NCBI GenBank assembly: GCA_003154025.1
Contig: PMCE01000259.1
Location: 1-6,151, forward strand
Direction of reading: 5' to 3'
Origin: Syntrophaceae bacterium
GTDB taxonomy: Bacteria; Desulfobacterota; SM23-61
DNA: 6,151 nucleotides
The position numbers were made by a program, and so were the translations under genes. Under the pieces are notes generated by a model. That model worked only from the letters and a program-made list of their open reading frames with translations. It searched no databases and was not told the origin of the DNA. This document shows positions 1 through 5,127 of the stretch, piece by piece. How positions within the stretch are numbered: the stretch's first letter is position 1; every line of letters begins with the position of its first letter.

Positions 1-248
1 TCCGTTTCGAAACGCTTTCCGCAAGCGCAGCAGGTTCCACCGAGCGGGACCAGGTCGATTATAAAGCTGGCACCCTGGGCGAGGGTGTCCTTTTTGACCA
101 CCTCCCAGGCAAAAGAAAAAGCCTCGGGCAGAATACCCGAGGCTTTCCCCACCCGAACGCTCACCGATTCGACGGTTTGATACCCTTCTTCCCGGCACTT
201 CTTTTCGACGATGTCGAGAAGGCTCAGGGCGACGGAAACTTCATGCAT
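1..248 (-). CDS. hypA: HypA, hydrogenase nickel-insertion chaperone (partial, cut by window edge)
   Basis: HypA delivers nickel to the large subunit of [NiFe] hydrogenases in the cytoplasm, working with HypB. I translated this gene by hand from an ATG at 248-246. The first 82 codons are present and the C-terminus lies beyond position 1. It begins MHEVSV; the Met1-His2-Glu3 amino terminus with His2 is the nickel-binding signature of the family, which fixes the start even though the only upstream purine run (AGGA) sits too close to the ATG to be a good ribosome site. Near the end a C-C-A-C-G-K stretch gives the first CxxC of the structural zinc site; the second CxxC must lie outside the window. 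HypA proteins are usually about 115 residues, so roughly 70% is seen. It is separated from hypC by 106 nt of repeats, so it may be co-transcribed or partly uncoupled. Family assignment is secure. Confidence 0.93.
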   Translation of the reverse strand, partial: MHEVSVALSLLDIVEKKCREEGYQTVESVSVRVGKASGILPEAFSFAWEVVKKDTLAQGASFIIDLVPLGGTCCACGKRFET

Positions 249-260
249 ATCCTAGAAAAT

Positions 261-356
261 AAGCACCAAATCCCAAGCACCAAATCTCAAACATCAGCGT
301 CTTGATTATTGAAAATTGGAGATTGGAATTTATTTGGGATTTGAGATTTGGAATTT
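261..356. repeat. AT-rich direct and inverted repeat cluster between hypC and hypA
   Basis: AAGCACCAAATC occurs twice (261-272 and 275-286, period 14). CCAAATCTCAAA (280-291) is perfectly inverted as TTTGAGATTTGG (340-351). GAGATTGGAATTT (319-331) and GAGATTTGGAATTT (343-356) form a near-direct repeat. The block is much richer in A and T than the flanking genes and fills almost the whole hypC-hypA gap; its last bases reach the hypC stop. It can fold as a long imperfect stem with a roughly 48-nt loop. Such CCAAATC/TTTGGGATTT repeats look like dispersed short intergenic repeats or a decayed miniature element, but the number of genomic copies cannot be seen here. Confidence 0.7.
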
Positions 357-582
357 AAAAGCCCTCTTTTTCAGCGATTTCGCCGAATAACTTCAGGGCT
401 TCTTCCGCCGCTTCCCTATCGATCTTGTGAATGGCGAACCCCGCGTGGACCAGCACATAGTCCCCCACCGAGGCCTCCTCGGGCAGGAGCAGCAGGCTGA
501 TCTCCCGCCGGATTCCCGACACATCCACGGTGGCCATCTTTTCCCTGATCTCTACGATCTCAGACGGAATGGCCAGGCACAT
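355..582 (-). CDS. hypC: HypC/HupF family hydrogenase maturation chaperone
   Basis: HypC is a small cytoplasmic chaperone that, with HypD, assembles the Fe(CN)2CO moiety and hands it to the hydrogenase large-subunit precursor. The 75-residue product starts Met1-Cys2-Leu-Ala-Ile-Pro; the Cys2 exposed after Met removal is the essential iron-binding residue and fixes the start. The centre carries the family pattern G-D-Y-V-L-V-H-A-G-F-A (about residues 40-50), and the C-terminal third is acidic and helical. Length is typical. The start lies inside the 3' end of the protease gene (23-nt overlap), with GGGAG about 10 nt upstream, so translation is probably coupled. The stop is TAA. Its position next to the structural genes suggests a chaperone dedicated to this enzyme; whether a second hypC exists elsewhere is unknown. 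Confidence 0.95.
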   Translation of the reverse strand: MCLAIPSEIVEIREKMATVDVSGIRREISLLLLPEEASVGDYVLVHAGFAIHKIDREAAEEALKLFGEIAEKEGF

Positions 583-1081
583 AGGCAGGCTCCCGAATGG
601 TCTTTTCCTTCACTTCCAAACCCCACTCCCGCAGTTTTCCCAAAACGGTCTCCAGCAATTCTTCGAAACGATCAAGGATCGCCGGGGACAGGTCGAGTCC
701 GATCTCCATCGTCTCCGGCTGGATTCCGACGAGGACCATTTTCGCCGGTTGATTCCCCATAAAACGGGAGGCAAAGAGGAGATCCGACAGGCCGACGTGA
801 TGCAGGGAAAGTTTGGGCTCCAATAGGGAGGGGATCTCCTGGTCTTCGATGACCGCGATGGTCCCCGGCTCTTTCTTCAGGTCCATCGCATCGACGAAGA
901 GGATCTTCTCCAGCCCCTCGATCAAGGGAAGGAGATCGAGACCCAAAGTTCCCCCGTCGATGAGGCGGACCTCTTCGGGGAATTCGCAATTTCTCTTCAG
1001 CGCCTCGACGGCGTGGACCCCCACGCCCTCGTCCTTCAGAAGGATGTTTCCCAGCCCGATGAGCGCAATCCTATTCCTCAT
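560..1081 (-). CDS. HyaD/HupD/HybD-type hydrogenase maturation endopeptidase
   Basis: This cytoplasmic protease cuts the C-terminal peptide off the large-subunit precursor once nickel is in place, allowing the active site to close. The 173-residue product opens with the peptidase signature G9-L-G11-N12-I-L-L-K-D17-E18-G19-V-G. The three residues expected to sense nickel in HybD-type enzymes are visible: Glu18, Asp64 in F-V-D-A, and His94 in S-L-H-H-V-G-L-S-D. Its likely substrate is the adjacent large subunit, whose predicted cut follows His554 and releases 15 residues. The ATG overlaps the cytochrome b stop by 11 nt and has no convincing Shine-Dalgarno (upstream is a run of C), so translational coupling is likely. 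It ends in TGA, showing that TGA is read as stop in this same operon when no SECIS-like hairpin follows. The family is clear; specificity for a Sec-containing precursor is inference. Confidence 0.95.
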   Translation of the reverse strand: MRNRIALIGLGNILLKDEGVGVHAVEALKRNCEFPEEVRLIDGGTLGLDLLPLIEGLEKILFVDAMDLKKEPGTIAVIEDQEIPSLLEPKLSLHHVGLSDLLFASRFMGNQPAKMVLVGIQPETMEIGLDLSPAILDRFEELLETVLGKLREWGLEVKEKTIREPAYVPGHSV

Positions 1082-1715
1082 GGGGGGACTTGTAGCCGCT
1101 GAAGATGGAGCTCATCACCCCGGCTCTCTCGGCAATGTCATTCAACCAGGCGATATACACGTGGACCACGGCGAAGGCCAGGATCAGCCACATGGCCACA
1201 TGATGGAAGAGCCGCAGGGTGGAAGAGGAAAAAAACCGCAGGCTCCATCCCCCCATGAACGCCCAGAAGATACCCTGATGGGTCTCGGAATGGAGGGCAA
1301 ACCCGGTAATGATCTCCACCGCGAAGAAGAAGAACAGGACCAGGTAGGACAATACGGCCGTCGAAGAATGTCCCACGGCCGGAGGTGGATTTTTCCGGAG
1401 AAGCATGTAGAATTTCACATTGTCGAGGATTTCCTCCCGCCTCTTCCCCCTAATGGGGAAAAATTGCGGCCACCGGGAATAATCGTTGCCCACAAAAGAC
1501 CAGTAGATCCGCAGAAGGCAACTCAGGGTGAAAACATAGGCAGAAACAAAGTGAATGAACCGGATGGCGGCCATGAGAATCGCCTCCCCCGGCGGAGACT
1601 GGATAAAGGGATTGCCTATGTAAAACCCGGTGCAGGACAGGACGATAATGGCGAGGACATTCAACCAGTGGGTCAGCCGCACGGGAAATTCCCAGACATA
1701 CACCGGCTTGGCCAT
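1071..1715 (-). CDS. Ni/Fe-hydrogenase b-type cytochrome subunit (HyaC/HupC-like)
   Basis: An integral membrane di-heme cytochrome b that anchors the periplasmic hydrogenase dimer and passes its electrons to the quinone pool. The 214-residue product has four hydrophobic segments at about 17-35, 46-72, 117-140 and 170-191. Histidines suitable as heme b ligands lie in or near these segments: His16 (T-H-W-L-N), His55 (R-F-I-H-F), His171/172 (L-F-H-H-V) and His185 (V-V-H-V-Y). The N-terminal V-W-E-F-P-V-R-L-T-H-W block is characteristic of hydrogenase-type cytochrome b561 proteins. AGGAGG at 1726-1721 on the coding strand overlaps the large-subunit TAG, 5 nt before the ATG, so the gene is directly coupled to the large subunit. 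The stop is TAG. Its presence indicates a quinone-linked uptake enzyme rather than a soluble cytochrome c3-linked one. Length is somewhat below the roughly 230-240 residues of the E. coli type, with all core helices present. Confidence 0.93.
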   Translation of the reverse strand: MAKPVYVWEFPVRLTHWLNVLAIIVLSCTGFYIGNPFIQSPPGEAILMAAIRFIHFVSAYVFTLSCLLRIYWSFVGNDYSRWPQFFPIRGKRREEILDNVKFYMLLRKNPPPAVGHSSTAVLSYLVLFFFFAVEIITGFALHSETHQGIFWAFMGGWSLRFFSSSTLRLFHHVAMWLILAFAVVHVYIAWLNDIAERAGVMSSIFSGYKSPHEE

Positions 1716-1724
1716 GACTGCCTC

Positions 1725-3434
1725 CTATAGGGCTCGAACCTTGAACAACTCCTTCCGCTCCGGGTCCACCACATGGATCGCGCAGGCCATGCAGGGGTCG
1801 AAGGAGTGGATCGTCCGCAAAATTTCCAGGGGTCGGCTGGGATCGGCCAGAGGAGTGCCCACCAAGGACTCCTCATAGGGGCCCCTCTGTCCCTTGGCGT
1901 CCCGGGGAGAAGAGTTCCAGCCTCCCGGCACGACACACTGGTAGTTGGCCACCTTGCCGTCTTTGATCACCACCCAATGGCACAGAGAACCGCGGGGCGC
2001 CTCATGGAACCCGTACCCCTTGGCGTCTTTCGGCCAGGAGGAGGGGTCCCACTTTTCCCCGTTGTGAATCCGCAGGTCCCCGGCTTTCATCCTGCCCGCC
2101 AGTTCATTGATCCATACCGGCAGCATCTCCGCCGTCACCAGGGTCTCGATCCCCCGCGCCGCCGTCCGCCCCAGCGTGGAGAACAGAGCCTCCGGCCCCA
2201 CCCCCAGCTTTTTCAGCACCCCGTCGATCACTTCCTTGATTCTCTTATGCCCGGAGGCGTATGCGATCAGCATCCGGGACAAGGGCCCCACTTCCGTAGA
2301 AAGCCCGTCATACCGGATGCCTTTCACCCAGGTGTACTTCTTTTCGGTCTCCAGGAATTCATACGGGGGTTTCGGGCCGGTGTAGTTGGGGACCGTTTCC
2401 CCGACCCAAGGATGCTTGGCCTTATCATCTCCATCACTGTACTTATACCAGGCATGGGCCGCGTCCTCGGTCACCTTCATGTGGTCCACCGGCTCCACTT
2501 TGCTAAGGTTCCGATTGCGGATGAACCCCGCGGGGATCCAGCAGTTGGCCGTATTGCTCTTGTTGTCATTCTGGAATTCCCCGTAGCTGAGGTAATTCCC
2601 CACTCCCCCGCCAATGCCCGCCCACTCCTTGTAAAAAGAAGCCACGGCGAGCAGGTCGGGGATGTAAACCTTCTCCACAAAGGCCTGGGCCTTCCTCGAC
2701 AGGTCCATCAGGAGAGCGATGCTGCCGGCATTCAGCGCATTCTGGCTGTTGGGGTCCACGGGGATGGACATCCCCCCCACCAGGAAGGTCTGGGGATGGG
2801 GATTCTTGGCCCCCAGAAGGGCATGCATCCGGATCACGTCCTTCTGCCAGTCCAAGGCCTCCAGGTAATGGGCCACGGCCATGAGGTTGGCTATGGGGGG
2901 AAGCTTGTAAGCCGGGTGCCCCCAGTACCCGTTGGCGAAGATTCCCAATTGCCCGCTCTCCACCAGGGCTTTGACCTTTCCCTGGACGGCTTTAAAATAG
3001 CCGGGAGTGGCGTTCGGCCAGTCCGAAAGTGATTGGGCCAAGGCGGCGGTCTGAGCCGGGTCTGCCTTCAAGGCGCTGACTACATCCACCCAATCGAGGG
3101 CGTGGAGGTGGTAGAAATGGATCACGTGGTCCTGGACGTATTGAATGCCCGAAATCAGGTTGCGGATGATCCGGGCGTTGTCCGGAATGGTGATCCCCAG
3201 GGCATTTTCGACAGCTCGCACGGAGCTGGTGGAGTGGACCGTCGTTCAAACCCCGCATATCCGGGATAGGAAGGCCCACACCTCCCTCGGGTCCCGGTTC
3301 TTGACGATGATCTCGATGCCTCTCCACATGGTGCCGGCGGACCAGGCGTCTGCTACTTTATTCCCTTCGACCTGTGCCTCGATCCTGAGATGGCCCTCTA
3401 TCCGGGTGATAGGATCAATGGCGATCTTTGGCAT
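1725..3434 (-). CDS. [NiFe] hydrogenase large subunit with in-frame UGA (predicted selenocysteine at L1)
   Basis: Catalytic subunit that splits H2 at a Ni-Fe(CN)2CO centre; exported with the Tat-bearing small subunit. Reading through TGA 3248-3246 gives 569 residues, a normal family length. L1 is R58-I-C60-G-V-U63-T-T-V-H67, with TGA where the second cysteine belongs. L2 is D546-P-C548-M-A-C551-A-I-H554, followed by a 15-residue tail for the protease to remove after His554. Conserved residues around the site are present: Glu13 (R-I-E-G-H), Asp114 (A-L-D-W), Pro480-Arg481 (A-P-R-G) and Asp546. The ATG is preceded by AGGAGG with 8-nt spacing, 14 nt after the small-subunit stop. Both halves are well conserved and in frame, so decay is unlikely. 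The downstream half has no ribosome site of its own. Odd details are P-G-G-W-N (503-507) where P-T-T-W-N is common, and Cys485 in S-L-C-H-W. It belongs to the HyaB/HupL family. Sec incorporation is inferred; a TGC/TGT to TGA error or mutation is the alternative. Confidence 0.92.
3212..3228 (-). promoter_or_regulatory. Putative bacterial SECIS hairpin
   Basis: In the large-subunit mRNA, starting 17 nt after the UGA, CAGCUC pairs perfectly with GAGCUG around the 5-nt loop CGUGC. The loop starts 23 nt after the UGA and has G at its second position followed by U. These agree with what is known of bacterial SECIS elements, where SelB recognises a short stem with a G/U in a small apical loop a little over one helical turn past the UGA. 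The hairpin lies in coding sequence (codons for residues 69-74), so it must satisfy both RNA folding and protein constraints. No experimental support can be drawn from the sequence. Confidence 0.75.
3246..3248 (-). other. In-frame UGA, predicted selenocysteine codon (residue 63)
   Basis: The codon is TGA on the coding strand, between Val62 and Thr64 of the large subunit, at the invariant second cysteine of RxCGxCxxxH. Cysteine is the residue Sec normally replaces, and TGA differs from both Cys codons by one base. TGA also ends the protease gene (562-560) and the plus-strand gene (6073-6075), so a genome-wide TGA reassignment is not supported. In D. gigas numbering this is the Cys68 position, a bridging ligand. 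Confidence 0.82.
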
Positions 3435-3448
3435 CTATTCATCCTCCT

Positions 3449-4540
3449 TTATTCTTTTTCCTTCTTATCTTTCTCGTCTTTGGAACCCTGGGCCTGGACC
3501 CCCCGCAGAATGGCATGAGCCACCACTCCAACCCCGGCTACGGCCGTCAGGCCCATCCCGATCTGATCCGCGGTGGCCTGATATCCGGCACCCGGCACAT
3601 TGGGAAGCCGGCTGTAGATCGGCCCCATGACGTCCCAGTTATTGTTGGCCGCACAGGCAAAACACGGATGCCCGGCCTGCACCGGCCAGCTTGTCCCCCC
3701 GTTCCACCGAACTGTGGGACAGTTATAATTGGCCTGAGGACCCTTACAGCCCATCTCATACAGGCACCACCCCAGCCGGTGCCCTTCGTCCCCCCATTGC
3801 CTCACAAACTGACCGGCGTCAAAGTGCATCCGCCTCTCGCAATTGTCATGGATCCGCTTCCCGTACCCAAAGAGCGGCCGCGAGTTGCCGTCCAGCGCCG
3901 GAAGAGACCCAAAAGTTAAGAAGTGGACGATGGTCGCGGTGATGTTTTCCACATTCACCGGGCATCCCGGCAAGTTTACCACCGTGGCCCCCGGCACGGC
4001 CTCTTTGACCCCCACGCACCCCGTAGGGTTTGGAGAAGCGCTGGCTACCCCTCCCCAGGAAGCACAGGAACCCACCGCCAACGTAGCCATGGCGTTTCCG
4101 CATACCTCCCGGACGATGTGCAAGGCCGATTCCCCGCTGATCGTGCAGTACACCCCGTCATCCTTCATGGGGACGGCTCCCTCCACGATGGCGATGTACT
4201 TCCCCTTATACTTCTCCATGACATCCTTCTTCGACTTCTCCGCCGCCTTTCCCGAGGGGGCCATGATGGTCTCGTGATACTCCAGTGAAATCACATCCAG
4301 AACCACCTCGGCCACCGTGGGCTTCGTCGCCCGAAGCATCGATTCCGTGTCCCCGGCGCAGTCGGATAGCTCCAGCCAGATGACCGGAGGCTTGAGCTGT
4401 TTCTCCAGAGCCTCGGCGATTCGGGGAACCAGAGAAGAGGGCAACGCCAGGGTCGCAGCCATGGCCGTGCAAAATTTTATAAAGTCCCTGCGGGAAACCC
4501 CTCGCCTGGAAAGTTCCGTCAGGACGCTATCCTCGCGCAT
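3449..4540 (-). CDS. [NiFe] hydrogenase small subunit, Tat-exported, with Asp at a proximal-cluster ligand
   Basis: Electron-transfer subunit carrying three Fe-S clusters between the Ni-Fe site and cytochrome b (HyaA/HupS family). The 363-residue product begins with a Tat signal: S16-R-R-D-F-I-K22 followed by a hydrophobic stretch to about 35. The proximal-cluster positions are Cys61, Asp64, Cys159 (G-S-C-A) and Cys193 (P-G-C-P); the usual CxxC reads C61-A-G-D64. Distal-cluster ligands are His231, Cys234, Cys259 and Cys265. Medial [3Fe-4S] ligands are Cys274, Cys293 and Cys296. A hydrophobic helix at about 328-346 followed by a K/E-rich tail is the usual membrane anchor beside the cytochrome. 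The extra cysteines of the O2-tolerant [4Fe-3S] type are not at their known positions, though Cys175 is an additional one nearby. AAGGAGG at 4553-4547 on the coding strand, 6 nt before the ATG, supports the start. A three-Cys/one-Asp proximal cluster is known from actinobacterial-type (group 1h) hydrogenases; the subgroup here is not settled. Confidence 0.96.
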   Translation of the reverse strand: MREDSVLTELSRRGVSRRDFIKFCTAMAATLALPSSLVPRIAEALEKQLKPPVIWLELSDCAGDTESMLRATKPTVAEVVLDVISLEYHETIMAPSGKAAEKSKKDVMEKYKGKYIAIVEGAVPMKDDGVYCTISGESALHIVREVCGNAMATLAVGSCASWGGVASASPNPTGCVGVKEAVPGATVVNLPGCPVNVENITATIVHFLTFGSLPALDGNSRPLFGYGKRIHDNCERRMHFDAGQFVRQWGDEGHRLGWCLYEMGCKGPQANYNCPTVRWNGGTSWPVQAGHPCFACAANNNWDVMGPIYSRLPNVPGAGYQATADQIGMGLTAVAGVGVVAHAILRGVQAQGSKDEKDKKEKE

Positions 4541-4618
4541 GTATGCCCTCCTTTTTGAAAAGTTAAATAATGGTGAAAGATTTATGAAAACGAATTCTCT
4601 CTCAAGATTGGCAAGATA

Positions 4619-4647
4619 TATTTAGGATAACCGCAATTGAATGTCAA
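4619..4647 (-). promoter_or_regulatory. Sigma-70-type promoter of the hydrogenase operon
   Basis: On the minus strand TTGACA (4647-4642), a perfect -35 hexamer, is followed after 17 nt by TAAATA (4624-4619), a weaker -10. Transcription would start near 4612, giving a leader of about 70 nt before the small-subunit ATG. The region just upstream is A/T-tract rich, which strengthens the call. The -10 register is uncertain because the sequence there is uniformly A/T rich. Confidence 0.6.
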
Positions 4648-4648
4648 G

Positions 4649-4674
4649 AAAAAATTCCCAAAAATTTCAAAAAA
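4649..4674 (-). promoter_or_regulatory. Phased A-tracts (UP-element-like) behind the hydrogenase promoter
   Basis: Three A-runs on the plus strand (4649-4654, 4660-4664, 4669-4674) are centred about 10 bp apart and begin immediately upstream of the -35 hexamer. Runs phased with the helix bend DNA and can act as an UP element for the RNA polymerase alpha subunit. The role is inferred from position and spacing. Confidence 0.5.
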
Positions 4675-4761
4675 CTTCAAGAATCCCGTGCCTGCAAGCT
4701 AGAATCACCGACCGCCGGGAGAGATGGGGAAAGAGATAGATACGAAGGAAACAACTAAATC

Positions 4762-4791
4762 TTGACAAAGATTAAGGGCCCACCTTAATAT
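4762..4791 (+). promoter_or_regulatory. Candidate rightward promoter overlapping operator-like repeats
   Basis: TTGACA (4762-4767), an 18-nt spacer and TAATAT (4786-4791) form a reasonable sigma-70 promoter pointing towards the monooxygenase gene, whose ATG is 337 nt beyond. The spacer and -10 lie inside the ATTAAGG palindrome. It could drive a long leader for that gene or a short untranslated RNA. Confidence 0.45.
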
Positions 4792-4824
4792 ATTTAATAT
4801 AATTTAACGGGATATATTAAGGTG
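4771..4824. repeat. Nested inverted repeats with three ATTAAGG half-sites
   Basis: ATTAAGG (4771-4777) and CCTTAAT (4783-4789) make a 19-bp palindrome with a 5-nt centre. The second half-site is also the start of CACCTTAATATAT (4781-4793), which is perfectly inverted as ATATATTAAGGTG (4812-4824) across an 18-nt AT-rich spacer. Thirteen perfect base pairs and a shared middle half-site that overlaps a promoter suggest a repressor operator. A stem-loop in RNA is the alternative. Confidence 0.6.
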
Positions 4825-4935
4825 AAGCGGGTAGTGTTGAATCTTCTGGCACTTAGATTATGGCTTTTGCGCCTCGTCCTTCGATCGTGCCCACTGTCTG
4901 AACGTTCTGCCTAATGTTTGAGCAAAAATGATTCA

Positions 4936-4958
4936 GGCCGTGGGCAGGACCCACGGCC
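4936..4958. other. GC-rich hairpin 1
   Basis: GGCCGTGGG (4936-4944) pairs perfectly with CCCACGGCC (4950-4958) around the 5-nt loop CAGGA. On the plus strand no T-run follows. On the minus strand a TTTTT lies about 7 nt after the stem, too far for a textbook intrinsic terminator. It shares its stem sequence with the next hairpin. Confidence 0.65.
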
Positions 4959-4968
4959 GGTTCCAAAC

Positions 4969-4999
4969 GAGGCCGTGGGGGAGTAACCCCCACGGCCTC
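4969..4999. terminator. GC-rich hairpin 2, possible terminator or attenuator
   Basis: A 13-bp perfect stem (GAGGCCGTGGGGG with its complement) has a 5-nt loop AGTAA. On the plus strand it is followed by TTCACTATCT, only weakly T-rich, so termination is possible but not certain. It sits 128 nt before the monooxygenase ATG and contains the same nine-base stem core as hairpin 1, so the two can exchange partners. Confidence 0.4.
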
Positions 5000-5127
5000 T
5001 TCACTATCTGTGGATGCCAGGTACCTAATCCCGGCGGGAAACAACCAGGATGGCGGAAGCTACTTTCCGACTAAAGAAAACCTGATATCCAATATCCGGC
5101 ACCCGGTATCTGTCGTTAGGTGAAGGA

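Larger units (their letters stand above)
4541..5127. other. 587-nt divergent intergenic region
   Basis: This region separates the leftward hydrogenase operon from the rightward monooxygenase gene. From left to right it holds the small-subunit ribosome site, the hydrogenase promoter with an A-tract element, a featureless stretch (about 4680-4760), a rightward promoter-like element inside inverted repeats, an unassigned stretch (about 4825-4930), two GC-rich hairpins, and a short leader with a CCGG-rich partial palindrome (about 5092-5110) before the monooxygenase ribosome site. I saw no tRNA, selC-like RNA or convincing protein-coding gene in it. Confidence 0.7.

Noticed and set aside
1773..3032. 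Long open frame on the plus strand opposite the large subunit (419 codons)
   Set aside because: It is antisense to a conserved gene, is rich in P, R, G and H as expected of a shadow frame, and has no recognisable domain. The plus-strand frame at 813-1730 opposite the cytochrome and protease genes is rejected for the same reason.
560..3248. Genome-wide reassignment of TGA to an amino acid
   Set aside because: The protease and monooxygenase genes both end at TGA at sensible family lengths, so TGA acts as stop elsewhere in the window.
1725..3434. Large subunit as a pseudogene or as two separate genes split at the TGA
   Set aside because: Both halves are highly conserved and in the same frame, the TGA falls exactly on a Sec-compatible cysteine, a SECIS-like hairpin follows, and the candidate GTG start of the downstream half (3221) has no ribosome site and would lack the N-terminal nickel ligands.
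3449..4540. O2-tolerant [4Fe-3S] proximal cluster in the small subunit
   Set aside because: The two supernumerary cysteines that define that type are absent; the first motif reads C-A-G-D and the second region reads W-G-G, with Cys175 at a different place.
4847..4865. Sigma-54-like element TGGCAC-N5-TTAT on the plus strand
   Set aside because: The -12 GC is replaced by AT, the most invariant part of the consensus, so it is not a credible sigma-54 promoter.
4822..4914. Possible 30-residue leader peptide starting with GTG, leucine-rich
   Set aside because: No ribosome site precedes the GTG, which lies inside the palindrome arm, and nothing else supports translation.
4825..5010. tRNA-like or selC-like RNA in the intergenic region
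   Set aside because: GGTTCCAAAC near 4958 resembles a T-loop, but the flanking bases do not form a T-stem and no acceptor or anticodon arms could be found.
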